DNA of 64,000 bases from Streptomyces apocyni (lineage in GTDB: Bacteria; Actinomycetota; Actinomycetes; Streptomycetales; Streptomycetaceae): contig NZ_WHOM01000046.1 in assembly GCF_009739465.1 (NCBI RefSeq), positions 37,618 through 101,617 of the forward strand, given 5' to 3'. The notes below the pieces were generated by a model. The model saw nothing but the letters and a program-made list of their open reading frames with translations. It made no database searches and was not told the origin of the DNA. The position numbers and the translations under genes are program-made. Position 1 is the first letter of the stretch, and every line of letters begins with the position of its first letter. Below are positions 7,666 to 16,300 of this stretch, one piece after another.

Positions 7666-9714
7666 GTGCATCCGATCAGCAGGCGGCGCCTGCTGCGGGC
7701 GGCCGGAGCGGGAGCCCTCGTGCTCCCGCTCGCGGGCCGTACCACGGCCGCCGCCTCGGCCGCCTCCGACGCCTTCGCCGACGGCCCGGCGTCCCGCTCC
7801 TGGGTGGGCGCCGGTTCCCTCACCCACGTCTACGACCCGTCCACACCCGGTCGGCGTCGCTACCTCAACGACCACACGCTGATCCGAGCGAACGACCGGT
7901 GGCATCTGTTCAGCATCGTCGGTGACAGCGCGGCCCCCGGCGAGGCGCCGGACAGCGCCGCCGAGACCGCCTTCGCGCATGCCTCCGCGCCCGACCCGTA
8001 CGGCCCGTGGACGACCCACGCCGACGCGCTGACCGTCGCCCCCTCCTACCATGGCGAGGAGCACCTGTGGGCCCCGCACGTCATCGAGGCCCACGGCACG
8101 TACTGGATGTTCTACGCCGCCGGCGGCCGCACCGGGGCCGCGATCAACCTCGCCACCTCCACCGACCTGTTCACCTGGACCCGGGTGCCGTCGGGGCCGC
8201 TGTTCCGGGGGCTCGTGGCGCGTGACCCCATGGTCGTGCGGATCGGCGCCGAGTGGGTCATGTACTACACCGAGCTCTCCGCCGCCGACGGCCGTCACCT
8301 GGTCTGCTACCGCAGGTCCGGCGACCTGCTGCGCTGGAGCGCTCCCGGCGTCGCGTACGCCGATGAGGTCACCGACGCCACCGGCGTCTCCGTCACCGAA
8401 TCGCCCTCCGTGGTCGAACGCGACGGGTGGTACTACCTGTTCATCGGGCCACGGGGCGGGTATGACGGCACGGACGTTCTCGCTTCTCAGGACCCCTTCC
8501 GCTTCACCCTCGACGCCTACGCGGGTCATGTGCCCGGCCACGCGGTCGAGCCGGTCACTGACGGGCGACGGTGGTACGCGAGCGCCGCGGGCTGGTTCCG
8601 GAGCGGCCTCTATCTGGCCCCGCTGCACTGGCGGGACACGCCGCCCGCGTGGCAGAGCCCGGACAACCCGGTCGCCGCCCTGGATGTGCGGGACCGCCTG
8701 ACCGTGTTCGCCCTCGACGCCGGTGACCGCTCGATGCTGCGGCGCGTCCAGCTCGACCCACACGCCGACATCTGGTCGGACTGGGAGCCGTTCGGCGGAC
8801 CGGCGGGCGCGGTCCCCATGCTCGGCCGCAACGCCGACGGCGGTCTTGAGGTGTTCTCGCTCGCTCCCGGCGGCGCCAACCTGCACCACCGGGTGCAGCG
8901 GCCGGACGGCGGCTGGCACGACTGGGAGGAGTTCGGCGGTCCGGCCGGGGCCGCCCCCGCCGTCGCCCGCGACGCCGACGGCTGCCTTGAGGTCTTCGCG
9001 CTGAGCCCCGGCGGCGGGGGTATCGCCCGGCGGCGGCAGAGGTCGCCCGGGGCACTGGCCTGGGAGCCGTGGAACATCGGATTCGGCGGTCCGGCCGGAG
9101 CCCCGCCCGTCGTCGCGGTCAACGCGGACGGCCGCCTGGAGGTGTTCGCCCTCGAACCCGGCGGCGCGGCGATCCTGCACCGGTGGCAGCAGGCGCCGGG
9201 CGGCGACTGGTCCGCGTGGAGCCGGTTCGGTACCGCGGCCGGTGCGGCGCCGCGGGTGGCGCGCGACGGCAGCGGTCGGCTCACCGTCGCCGCGATCGCC
9301 CCGTCCGGCGTGGCCTCCTTCCACCGCCGCCAGACGCAGCCGAGCGGCGGATGGGGGGAGTGGCGGTCGCTGTTCGGCTGGTCGGCCGCGGCCCCGCTGC
9401 TCGTCCCCAGCGCCGACGGGAGGCTGGAGGCGTTCGCGCTGTCCCCCGGCGGCGACCGGCTTGATCACCGCTGGCAGACCGCGCCCGGCGGCGACTGGGA
9501 TCGGGGCGGTGAGTTCGGCGAGCCAGGCGCCGTACTCGCCGCCACACCGTCCGCAGCGGCCGACGCGACCGGGCGGCTCCATGTCTTCGCGGTCACCGCC
9601 GAAGGCCGGATACGGACCCGCGTGCAGGTCCGCCCGAGCGGCGGATGGCAGCCCTGGACCCTGTTCGGCGAGCGGGTCGTGGCACCCCTGCGGTCGGGCG
9701 CGCGCGCTCCGTGA
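7666..9714 (+). CDS. Secreted GH43-like glycosidase with beta-propeller lectin repeats
   Basis: 682 aa. The N-terminus SRRRLLRAA is a Tat motif followed by an Ala-rich hydrophobic stretch. Residues about 45-340 look like a five-bladed glycoside hydrolase fold of the GH43/GH117 type: LNDHTLI, HLWAPHV, ARDPMVV and ESPSVV stand where that fold carries its acidic residues and WAP-type motif. Residues about 345-665 hold seven diverged repeats of the lectin type (GRLEVFAL-x-PGG, H-RWQ, WS-x-W) also seen in the neighbouring M23 protein, spaced 50-60 aa. The exact glycosidase family and substrate cannot be settled. The GTG at 7666 was chosen because it starts the Tat signal; the frame stays open upstream into the previous gene. 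Confidence 0.8.
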   Translation: MHPISRRRLLRAAGAGALVLPLAGRTTAAASAASDAFADGPASRSWVGAGSLTHVYDPSTPGRRRYLNDHTLIRANDRWHLFSIVGDSAAPGEAPDSAAETAFAHASAPDPYGPWTTHADALTVAPSYHGEEHLWAPHVIEAHGTYWMFYAAGGRTGAAINLATSTDLFTWTRVPSGPLFRGLVARDPMVVRIGAEWVMYYTELSAADGRHLVCYRRSGDLLRWSAPGVAYADEVTDATGVSVTESPSVVERDGWYYLFIGPRGGYDGTDVLASQDPFRFTLDAYAGHVPGHAVEPVTDGRRWYASAAGWFRSGLYLAPLHWRDTPPAWQSPDNPVAALDVRDRLTVFALDAGDRSMLRRVQLDPHADIWSDWEPFGGPAGAVPMLGRNADGGLEVFSLAPGGANLHHRVQRPDGGWHDWEEFGGPAGAAPAVARDADGCLEVFALSPGGGGIARRRQRSPGALAWEPWNIGFGGPAGAPPVVAVNADGRLEVFALEPGGAAILHRWQQAPGGDWSAWSRFGTAAGAAPRVARDGSGRLTVAAIAPSGVASFHRRQTQPSGGWGEWRSLFGWSAAAPLLVPSADGRLEAFALSPGGDRLDHRWQTAPGGDWDRGGEFGEPGAVLAATPSAAADATGRLHVFAVTAEGRIRTRVQVRPSGGWQPWTLFGERVVAPLRSGARAP

Positions 9715-9846
9715 CAGGCGGCGCCGCGGCGCGATCCGATCGGTGGCCGTGAAACGTGACTCACGCCACTCAGTGAGTCCCCGCATGCTCACGGTAACGT
9801 TCGCTGTGGCCAGCAGCGTTGGGCATGTGGAGCGGGGAGCGGAGCG

Positions 9847-10614
9847 TTGAGCGGAATCGTCGTGTACCTGCCAGAAGGGGACGGTGCCCCTGCGACCCTC
9901 AGGCTCGGTCCAGGGCAACGCGTGCGGTTCGGCCGCGGCTCGTCCAGCACGCCGGTCGAGCTCCGCCTCGCCGACGCGACCGTCTCCCGCCTCGCCGGGG
10001 AGATCCACGCGACCGACGACCACTGGCAGTTGAGCAACCTCAGCGCCACCCACAGCTACCTCGTGCAGAATCCGGAAGGGGCGGGCGAGTACCTGCGCGT
10101 TCCGCCGCGCCGGGCTGGAGCGCCCATCCCGTTCGAATTCTCCCGGGTGGTGCTCCCCTCACGTCGCGACACCCCGGTCTCCTTCCAGGTGTTCGCACCC
10201 GACCATGTGTACCTCGACCCGCGCGCCATGGCCGGGTCCGGCGAGAGCCGCACCCTGACGGCGTACTCCCTGGACGAGACCGCTACGTACTTCCTGGTGC
10301 TCGTCGCGCTCTGCGAGCCGTGGCTGCGTGACAGTTGGCCGGTCGCGGTGCCGACCACGCCCCAGGTCGTCGAGCGGCTCCGCGACCATCCCGCGTGCGG
10401 CAGGCTGACGGCCCGCGCGGTCAGTTCGCACCTCGACTACCTCGCCGACGAGAAGCTGCGGGTCCAGGTGCCCGCCCCCGACGGAGGCGGACGGGCGGAC
10501 CGCAGGAACGGCAAGCGCGAGGCCGTGGTCGCGGTCGCGCTGAAGTTCGGCGTCATCAGGGAGGAGCATCTCGCGCTGCTGCCGCGCCGAGCCCAACCCG
10601 CGACCAGGCGGTAG
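9847..10614 (+). CDS. FHA-domain protein preceding a Ser/Thr kinase
   Basis: 255 aa, TTG start behind a purine-rich GGAGCGGAGCG stretch. Residues about 5-95 fit an FHA fold: RVRFGRG, SRLAGEIHA and QLSNLSATHS correspond to the phosphothreonine-binding loops. The rest (from about 100) has no recognised domain, but the segment TPQVVERLRDHPACGRLTARAVSSHL resembles helix-rich regions of FHA proteins that accompany actinobacterial kinases. It ends 3 bp before the kinase GTG, so the two are translationally linked. It most likely binds phosphorylated kinase or a kinase substrate; this is inferred. Confidence 0.75.
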   Translation: MSGIVVYLPEGDGAPATLRLGPGQRVRFGRGSSSTPVELRLADATVSRLAGEIHATDDHWQLSNLSATHSYLVQNPEGAGEYLRVPPRRAGAPIPFEFSRVVLPSRRDTPVSFQVFAPDHVYLDPRAMAGSGESRTLTAYSLDETATYFLVLVALCEPWLRDSWPVAVPTTPQVVERLRDHPACGRLTARAVSSHLDYLADEKLRVQVPAPDGGGRADRRNGKREAVVAVALKFGVIREEHLALLPRRAQPATRR

Positions 10615-10617
10615 GCC

Positions 10618-12036
10618 GTGGTGACCCTGCACGACCGGGCCGCCTCATGGGGCAGCGGCCGCTGTGAACTCCTGCCCCGCGGGCACCGCGTGGGCGGCTG
10701 GATCGTCGACGAGCCGATCGGCGCCGGAGGCTGGGCCACCGTCTACGCCGCACGTCCGGCGGACCGCGCGGACGGTCCCGAGGTCGCCCTCAAGGTCATG
10801 CCGACCGCCGGACTGGCGCCCCGCCAGGTCCGTGACGTGGTCGAAGCCGCCCGCCGCGAGGTCGAGGTCGGGCGCGCGGCGCCGCACCCGAGGCTCGTCA
10901 GGCTCCTCGACACGCTCGTGCTGAGCACACCGGTCCAGCCGTCGCTCGACGGGGCGATCGTCCTCGTCATGGAGCGGGCCGCACGCAGCCTGCGTGACCT
11001 GCTCGCCACGGGCATCACCGAGAGCGAGGGTGAGCGGATCGTCGCCGGAATCTGCGAGGGCCTCGCCCATCTGCACCGTATCGGCTGGGTGCACACCGAC
11101 CTCAAGCCCGAGAACATCCTCATCGGCCAGGACGGCGAGGTGAGACTCTCGGACTTCGGCTTCGCCATCGAACTCAGCGGCACCCACGGCTACGCGGCCC
11201 CCATGGGCACCCCGGACTACCTTCCGCCCGAGCGATGGCGGCAGCCGCTGGGGGAGCGGGGCGTCCAAGTCCGGTCCACGGCCGACATCTGGGCGCTCGG
11301 GATCGTGATCCACGAGGTGTTCGCCGCGGGGGTCTCGCCGTTTCCCGGTGCGACGCCCGGCGCGCGGGGTGCCGCCGTACAGGAGTACGCCGACGGCAGG
11401 GCGCCGCTGCGCATGGACAACGCCGTGCCGGAGTTCTGGCGCGCGCTGGCCGCCGACTGCCTCGCCCCCACCCATGCCGCCCGGGCCGCGCACACGGCCG
11501 AGAACCTGCTCGAACGGATTGAGGCCGCCGTGCGGTCGCCGGGCCGTCGGCCGCCGCGTCTCCGGTCCTGGTCCCGATCCCGGTCCCGATCCCGGTCCCG
11601 GACCCGCTTCCGTACCGGGCTCCTCGGCGCCGTCCTCACCCTCGCGGCGGGTGCGACGACGGCCGTCCCTGTGTGGTGGCCTTGGGGCCAGGACGATTCC
11701 GGCCAAGGGCCCGCTAGTGTCCGGGTGTTCAACGCCGAGCGCGGCTGTCAGGACCGTGCGGACCGCGACCCGCACTGCAGTCTGGGCCTCGCGAAAGACC
11801 CGCGCCAGCCTTACACGGCCGAGAACGTCGTGGAGACCCGGGTGTGGCACGACGACGTCCTTGAGGCGGACTGTCGACTGCGCGACGGCCAGCCCATCAT
11901 CGACGAGGAGGACCTGCGCTCCACCGTCTGGTTCCGGATCCGCCTCCCCCGCACGGACCCGGCGTCCACGGCCTGGCTACCCGCCGTACGCACCCGCGAG
12001 GGCCCGGCGCTTCCCTGGTGCGGCGTGTCGCCGTAA
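10618..12036 (+). CDS. Membrane Ser/Thr protein kinase with variant HTD catalytic loop
   Basis: 472 aa. The kinase domain covers residues about 20-310: glycine loop GAGGWATVY, ALK Lys near 59, catalytic loop HTDLKPEN near 159-166, SDFGF near 178-182 and a PDYLPPE segment. The usual Arg of HRD is Thr here, so it is a non-RD kinase; the catalytic Asp and the metal-binding Asn are kept. A Ser-Arg dipeptide tract (about 318-328, from a tandem repeat of CGGTCC/CGATCC-like DNA) precedes one membrane helix (about 333-352). The remaining about 115 residues, including four Cys, would be extracellular and match no known sensor. Start GTG 3 bp after the FHA gene. Confidence 0.88.
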   Translation: MVTLHDRAASWGSGRCELLPRGHRVGGWIVDEPIGAGGWATVYAARPADRADGPEVALKVMPTAGLAPRQVRDVVEAARREVEVGRAAPHPRLVRLLDTLVLSTPVQPSLDGAIVLVMERAARSLRDLLATGITESEGERIVAGICEGLAHLHRIGWVHTDLKPENILIGQDGEVRLSDFGFAIELSGTHGYAAPMGTPDYLPPERWRQPLGERGVQVRSTADIWALGIVIHEVFAAGVSPFPGATPGARGAAVQEYADGRAPLRMDNAVPEFWRALAADCLAPTHAARAAHTAENLLERIEAAVRSPGRRPPRLRSWSRSRSRSRSRTRFRTGLLGAVLTLAAGATTAVPVWWPWGQDDSGQGPASVRVFNAERGCQDRADRDPHCSLGLAKDPRQPYTAENVVETRVWHDDVLEADCRLRDGQPIIDEEDLRSTVWFRIRLPRTDPASTAWLPAVRTREGPALPWCGVSP

Positions 12037-12258
12037 CCGCCCCGAGCGTACGGCACCGCTCTGGCGGCCCCGACGACCGTACGACCGCGACCCGCGCACG
12101 GTTAATAGTCCCGCGCACGAGCCGACGCGAGATCGAGGATGCCTGGTCTGGTCCCGGGTGTCACTCCGGATCGTTCCGGATGCCCCGCCCGGCGCTCCCC
12201 CCGCTACCTTTCGACGGCGCCCGCAAGACCGACCCGTCTGGAGCCCGGGGGAGCAGCG

Positions 12259-13317
12259 ATGCCCGCGCACGTCACCACCGACCGCCCTACCGCCACCGCG
12301 CTCACGCACCAGGAGCGCCAGGTGCTCGCCGCGGTCGGCTGCGGTCTGCGGGACGACGAGATCGCCGCCGCCCTCGCGATCCGTGAGGACACCGTGGCCG
12401 AGCAGCTCGCGCGGATCCTGGTGCGGCTCGGGCTGCGCGACCGGCACGCCGCCATCGTGCACGCCTTCGACTGCGGTCTGGTCGTCCCCGGACGCGGCCC
12501 CCGCACGCGGCCGGTGCGACCGGCCCAACCGACCCAACCGGCCCAACCAACGACGGCCGTACCCGTGGCGGCACCACGGATACGGATCTCCCTGCTCGGT
12601 CCAGTGCGGGCATGGCGGGACGAACGGCCCCTGAACCTGGGGCACCTGCGCCAGCGAACCGTCCTGGCGGCCCTGGCGCTGGGCGAGGGGCGAGCCTTCA
12701 GCCACAAGGAACTGCTCGATGCCGTATGGGGGATGGAGCCGCCGGTCGCGAACGTGGTGCCGGTGTACGTCTACCGGCTGCGCAAGGCCCTGGGCGTCGG
12801 AGACGGTCAGGCCCCGGTCATCGAGCGCGGGCCGCGTGGCTACCAACTGACCTCCGCCGACGTCGACGTGGACGTGGCCCGCGTGCGGCAACTGGTCGCC
12901 GGTGTCGGGAAGGCCGAGCGGGCGGGCGAACCGCTGGAGGCGGTGCGCCTGTGCGCCCAGGCCCTGGAGCTGTTCCGCGGGGAGCCCCTGGCCGGTCTGC
13001 CGGGGCCGCTCGCCGAACTCGAGCGGCTGCGGCTCACCGAGCGCAGGATCGCCCTCGTACAGCGGAAGGTGGAGTGGCAGCTGCGTCTCGGCCAGGACGC
13101 CGACGCGATCGCCGAGTTGTTCGCCCTGTCGGCGGCGCACCCTCTCAACGAACCACTGGCCGCGACGCTCATGCGGGCGCTGCACCGGAACGGACGCCAG
13201 GTCGACGCCTTAACGGTGTTCGAGCGTTCCCGCCGCCGCCTCGCCGACGATCTCGGGGTTCCGCCGAGCCGGGTGCTGTGCCAAGCGCGCCAGATGATTC
13301 TCCGCGTCGGCGCGTGA
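12259..13317 (+). CDS. Hybrid regulator: LuxR-type HTH fused to SARP (winged helix + BTAD)
   Basis: 352 aa transcription regulator. Residues about 14-75 form a LuxR/GerE-type HTH (LTHQERQVLAAVGCGLRDDE, then EDTVAEQLARILVRLGLRD). After a Pro/Thr linker made of repeated PAQPT units, residues about 98-190 form an OmpR-like winged helix and about 195-350 a bacterial transcriptional activation domain, the layout of SARP activators of specialised metabolism. Having two DNA-binding modules is unusual for a SARP. ATG 12259 has GGGGGAG 6 nt upstream; the frame is open further upstream but without signals. The nearest candidate target is the lectin-repeat gene 45 bp downstream. Confidence 0.85.
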   Translation: MPAHVTTDRPTATALTHQERQVLAAVGCGLRDDEIAAALAIREDTVAEQLARILVRLGLRDRHAAIVHAFDCGLVVPGRGPRTRPVRPAQPTQPAQPTTAVPVAAPRIRISLLGPVRAWRDERPLNLGHLRQRTVLAALALGEGRAFSHKELLDAVWGMEPPVANVVPVYVYRLRKALGVGDGQAPVIERGPRGYQLTSADVDVDVARVRQLVAGVGKAERAGEPLEAVRLCAQALELFRGEPLAGLPGPLAELERLRLTERRIALVQRKVEWQLRLGQDADAIAELFALSAAHPLNEPLAATLMRALHRNGRQVDALTVFERSRRRLADDLGVPPSRVLCQARQMILRVGA

Positions 13318-13361
13318 GCGTCGCCGAACGGACTTCGCCATTCACGACAGAAGGGCACTCC

Positions 13362-15014
13362 ATGCCAAGAACCAGCTTAATCCGAATACTCACCAGACTC
13401 GCCTGGGTGGCCGTTGCCTGGGTGATGGTCATCGGGACGACCGCGTCGGCCGCCGTCGCGGGGCCCGAGCCCGTTCCGAAGCCGGATGACGACGACCGAT
13501 CCAACTTCTCCCGGTTCTCCAGCCTGGCCATTCCGACCGCGCCGTGTGACCCGGCGGGCCCGTCGGCCATGGACGGCGTCCTGGCCGACCAGCTCAACCC
13601 GCAGCTGAACGCGAGGATGGCCGGCCGGCTGAACGCCTACCGGGTGTCCTGCGCGCGGATGGTGACGCAGGCGGTGAAGGACCGGGGGCTCAACCCGAGA
13701 GCCGCGGCGATCGCCCTCTCCACGGTCATCGTGGAGACCGACATCAACAACTACTCCCAGGCTGTCGACCACACCAGCATCGGGCTGTTCCAGCAGCAGG
13801 ACTGGTGGGGCACCAAGGAGCAGCGTCTGGACCCGGTCTACGCCACCAACGCCTTCCTGGACGATATGGAACGGCGGTTTCCGGACGGCTCGTGGAACAA
13901 CACCCCGATCGGCGAGGTGTGCTGGCGTGTGCAGCAACCGAGAGAGGACCTGCGCGGCCTGTACGCGATCGAGGCAGGCGACGCCACGCTGATCGCCCAT
14001 GCCTTGTGGTCCGGTACGAGCGGCGGTCCCAGGCACCCGTACGCCTCCGGCCGGGTCGTGTCCGGTCAGTCCGCTGACGGGCGCCTTGAGGCTTTCGCCG
14101 CGGGCGCCGACGGCGTGTACCACGCGTGGCAGACCGAGGTGAACGGCGCCTGGTCGCCGTGGCGGTCGGCGGGCGGTCCGCGCGACGCCCAGCTTGCGGT
14201 GGCGCCCAACGCGGACGGCAGGCTTGAGCTCTTCGCGCTGTCGGAGAGCACGTTCGAGCACATGTGGCAGACCGGGCCCGGCGCCGGGTGGTCGTCCTGG
14301 GCGAAGTTCGGCACCGGCGGGCACGGGTTGGCCGCGGGCAACAACGCCGACGGCCGGATCGAGGTGTTCGCCTCCGGTGCCGACGGCGTGTTCCACCGCT
14401 GGCAGACGGCGCCCAGCGGAGGCTGGGACGCCTGGGAAGGCACCCACGGCGGCCCGGCGAACGCGCGACTCGCCATGGAGACCGCGCCCGACGGGCGACT
14501 TGAGGTCTTCGCGCTGTCCGACTCGACGTTCCAGCACCTGTACCAGACGAGCGCCAACGGCGGGTGGTCCGCCTGGGAGGACTTCGGCACCGGAGGACAC
14601 GCCGTCGCCGCCAGTCACAACCAGGACGGCCGGATCGAGGTGTTCGCCTCCAACGCAGAGGGCGTGTTCCACCGTTGGCAGACCAGCCCGACGTCGTGGT
14701 CGCGGTGGACCGACACCGGCGGGCCCCGCGACGCCGAGCTCGCCACGTCGCGCTCCGTCGACGGGCGCGTGGAGGTGTTCGCGATCAACGGAACCACCGC
14801 GAGCCACTCCTGGCAGTCCGCACCGAACGCGGAGTTCTCGCAGTGGGAGACCTTCGGCGGCGGTGGTACGTCGATCGGCACGGCCAACAACGCCGACGGT
14901 CGCATCGAAGTCTTCGGAACCAACGAAACCGGCGTGTACCACCGATGGCAGACCGGCTTCGCCACCTGGTCGAAATGGGCCTGGCTGAACGACTCCGGCC
15001 CCGCGATGCCCTGA
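13362..15014 (+). CDS. Secreted lysozyme-like protein with seven-repeat beta-propeller lectin
   Basis: 550 aa. Signal peptide: basic start, then a hydrophobic core ending near residue 33. Residues about 60-225 resemble a lysozyme/transglycosylase-like fold: AIALSTVIVETDINN (candidate catalytic Glu near 125), HTSIGLFQQQ and WWGTKEQRLDP are typical of actinobacterial muramidase-type domains. From about residue 229 seven lectin repeats follow (DGRLEVFA, H-RWQT, W-x-W), ending in the same TGVYHRWQTGF-W motif as the M23 protein at 6032-7624; the two modules are clear paralogues. GAAGGG lies about 8 nt before the ATG. It probably binds cell-wall or other glycans and cuts peptidoglycan. Confidence 0.85.
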   Translation: MPRTSLIRILTRLAWVAVAWVMVIGTTASAAVAGPEPVPKPDDDDRSNFSRFSSLAIPTAPCDPAGPSAMDGVLADQLNPQLNARMAGRLNAYRVSCARMVTQAVKDRGLNPRAAAIALSTVIVETDINNYSQAVDHTSIGLFQQQDWWGTKEQRLDPVYATNAFLDDMERRFPDGSWNNTPIGEVCWRVQQPREDLRGLYAIEAGDATLIAHALWSGTSGGPRHPYASGRVVSGQSADGRLEAFAAGADGVYHAWQTEVNGAWSPWRSAGGPRDAQLAVAPNADGRLELFALSESTFEHMWQTGPGAGWSSWAKFGTGGHGLAAGNNADGRIEVFASGADGVFHRWQTAPSGGWDAWEGTHGGPANARLAMETAPDGRLEVFALSDSTFQHLYQTSANGGWSAWEDFGTGGHAVAASHNQDGRIEVFASNAEGVFHRWQTSPTSWSRWTDTGGPRDAELATSRSVDGRVEVFAINGTTASHSWQSAPNAEFSQWETFGGGGTSIGTANNADGRIEVFGTNETGVYHRWQTGFATWSKWAWLNDSGPAMP

Positions 15015-15121
15015 CCGCGCCGCCGCTGTGGACCGGGTCCGGAGAGGGAAGGAAGCCTCCGGACCGCGCGCCCGCCGTCGCCCCGTCCGCCGCTGGTGCG
15101 GCCTGCGGGACGACGGCGGGC

Positions 15122-15184
15122 GCTTGCCGTCAGGCGGTGGAAGCCTGCCGTGAGGCAGTGGAAGCGTGCCGTCAGGCGGCGGCG
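15122..15184. repeat. Three tandem 21-bp units at the 3' end of the esterase gene
   Basis: Units at 15122-15142, 15143-15163 and 15164-15184 share the pattern GC-N-TGCCGT-N-AGGC and differ by a few bases. The third covers the last codons and stop of the minus-strand esterase. It probably arose by slippage. Confidence 0.65.
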
Positions 15185-16266
15185 AACTCCCTTTCCAGCC
15201 TGGGGATCAGATCCCGCAGGTCCTGTTCCCAGCACCCGGCGTTGTGGCCGCCGTCGCACTGGGTGCCCCAGCCGGCTCCGTCGCCGTAGTTGACGTAGTA
15301 GTAGGACATGTCCAGCCTGTCCATGGCGGCCTTGACGTTCTTGGCCGCACCCGCGACCCAGAACTCCATGGTGAGGGGCGAGCCGCCGCCGTCGCCCACG
15401 TAGATGGAGACCCCGACTCCCGCGTCGGCCAGCCTGTCCATGTGCTGCGACGGGTCGACCTCGTTCCACCGCCAGTCGGCGTTGAACACCGGGTAGGGCG
15501 AGCCGAACGCGGCGTCACTGCCCACCGCGGGCTTGTACGGGGAGTCGTTGGGGTCACAGAATCCGGACGCCGAGGCGCACACAACGCCCGGCGCGTTGAT
15601 GAGGGTGGCGACGACGGCCAGCCTGAGGTCCATGGACCTGGCCGACAGGTCGATGTCTCCGGACAGCGACGCGGTGTGGCTGAACAGGTCGGGACGGACC
15701 TGGGCGTAGTGGAAGGCGCCGAACCCGCCCATCGAGACCCCGGCGATGGCCCGGGCCTTCTTGGCGGCGATGGTCCGCAGGTTCGCGTCGATGAACGGAA
15801 CTACCTGCTTGAGGTGGAAGTTCTCCCAGTTCTGGGCCCCTGCCGCGGTGTTCTGGTCGAGCCAGTTGGCGTACCAGCTCCGAGCGCCGCCGTCCGGGAT
15901 GACGGTGATCATCTCGTCCGACATCGACAGCGCCGGATACGTCTGCCCGACCGGATCGTCGGGCGAGCCGTGCAGGAAGTACAGCACCGGGTAGCGCCGG
16001 TCCGGATCGTCGTAGTAGCCGCTCGGGAGGATAATCTTGATGTGCTGCTCGCCCGCGACCTCGGGTGTGGTCACGGTGAGGTAGAAGTTGGTGGCGTTTC
16101 CGTTGGCCGCGCCGACCTGGGTCAGGCCGAAGCCGTCCGTCATCGGCGGTGGTTCGGCACCGGAGTCAGCGGCCTGTGCCGAACCCGTCGGCGCGATCAC
16201 GGTCACGGCCACGGCGGCGAGCAGCCAGGCCACCGCGAGTCGCCACCAGTGTGCTCTCCTCGTCAC
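15172..16266 (-). CDS. Secreted esterase (PF00756 type)
   Basis: 364 aa alpha/beta hydrolase, exported by a Sec-type signal (TRRAHWWRLAVAWLL, cleavage likely after SAQA near residue 31). Nucleophile elbow GVSMGGFG sits around residue 182; an HGSPDD segment supplies the oxyanion region and the C-terminal CDGGHNAG the catalytic His. GTG start with GAGGGAGA upstream, 34 bp after the stop of the acylase gene on the same strand, so the two form an operon. It is the same family as the esterase at 5028-6017 but clearly diverged. Substrate unknown. Confidence 0.9.
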   Translation of the reverse strand: MTRRAHWWRLAVAWLLAAVAVTVIAPTGSAQAADSGAEPPPMTDGFGLTQVGAANGNATNFYLTVTTPEVAGEQHIKIILPSGYYDDPDRRYPVLYFLHGSPDDPVGQTYPALSMSDEMITVIPDGGARSWYANWLDQNTAAGAQNWENFHLKQVVPFIDANLRTIAAKKARAIAGVSMGGFGAFHYAQVRPDLFSHTASLSGDIDLSARSMDLRLAVVATLINAPGVVCASASGFCDPNDSPYKPAVGSDAAFGSPYPVFNADWRWNEVDPSQHMDRLADAGVGVSIYVGDGGGSPLTMEFWVAGAAKNVKAAMDRLDMSYYYVNYGDGAGWGTQCDGGHNAGCWEQDLRDLIPRLEREFAAA

Positions 16267-16300
16267 TGCGTTCTCCCTCTCGTTGACGTCCTCTGCGTGC

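Noticed and set aside
7543..10053. 836-aa open frame on the minus strand
   Set aside because: It is antisense to the GH43-like and FHA genes, which have clear motifs; long antisense frames are normal in GC-rich DNA.
12612..13361. N-terminal extension of the lysozyme-like protein
   Set aside because: It overlaps the SARP gene in another frame, while a signal peptide starts at 13362.
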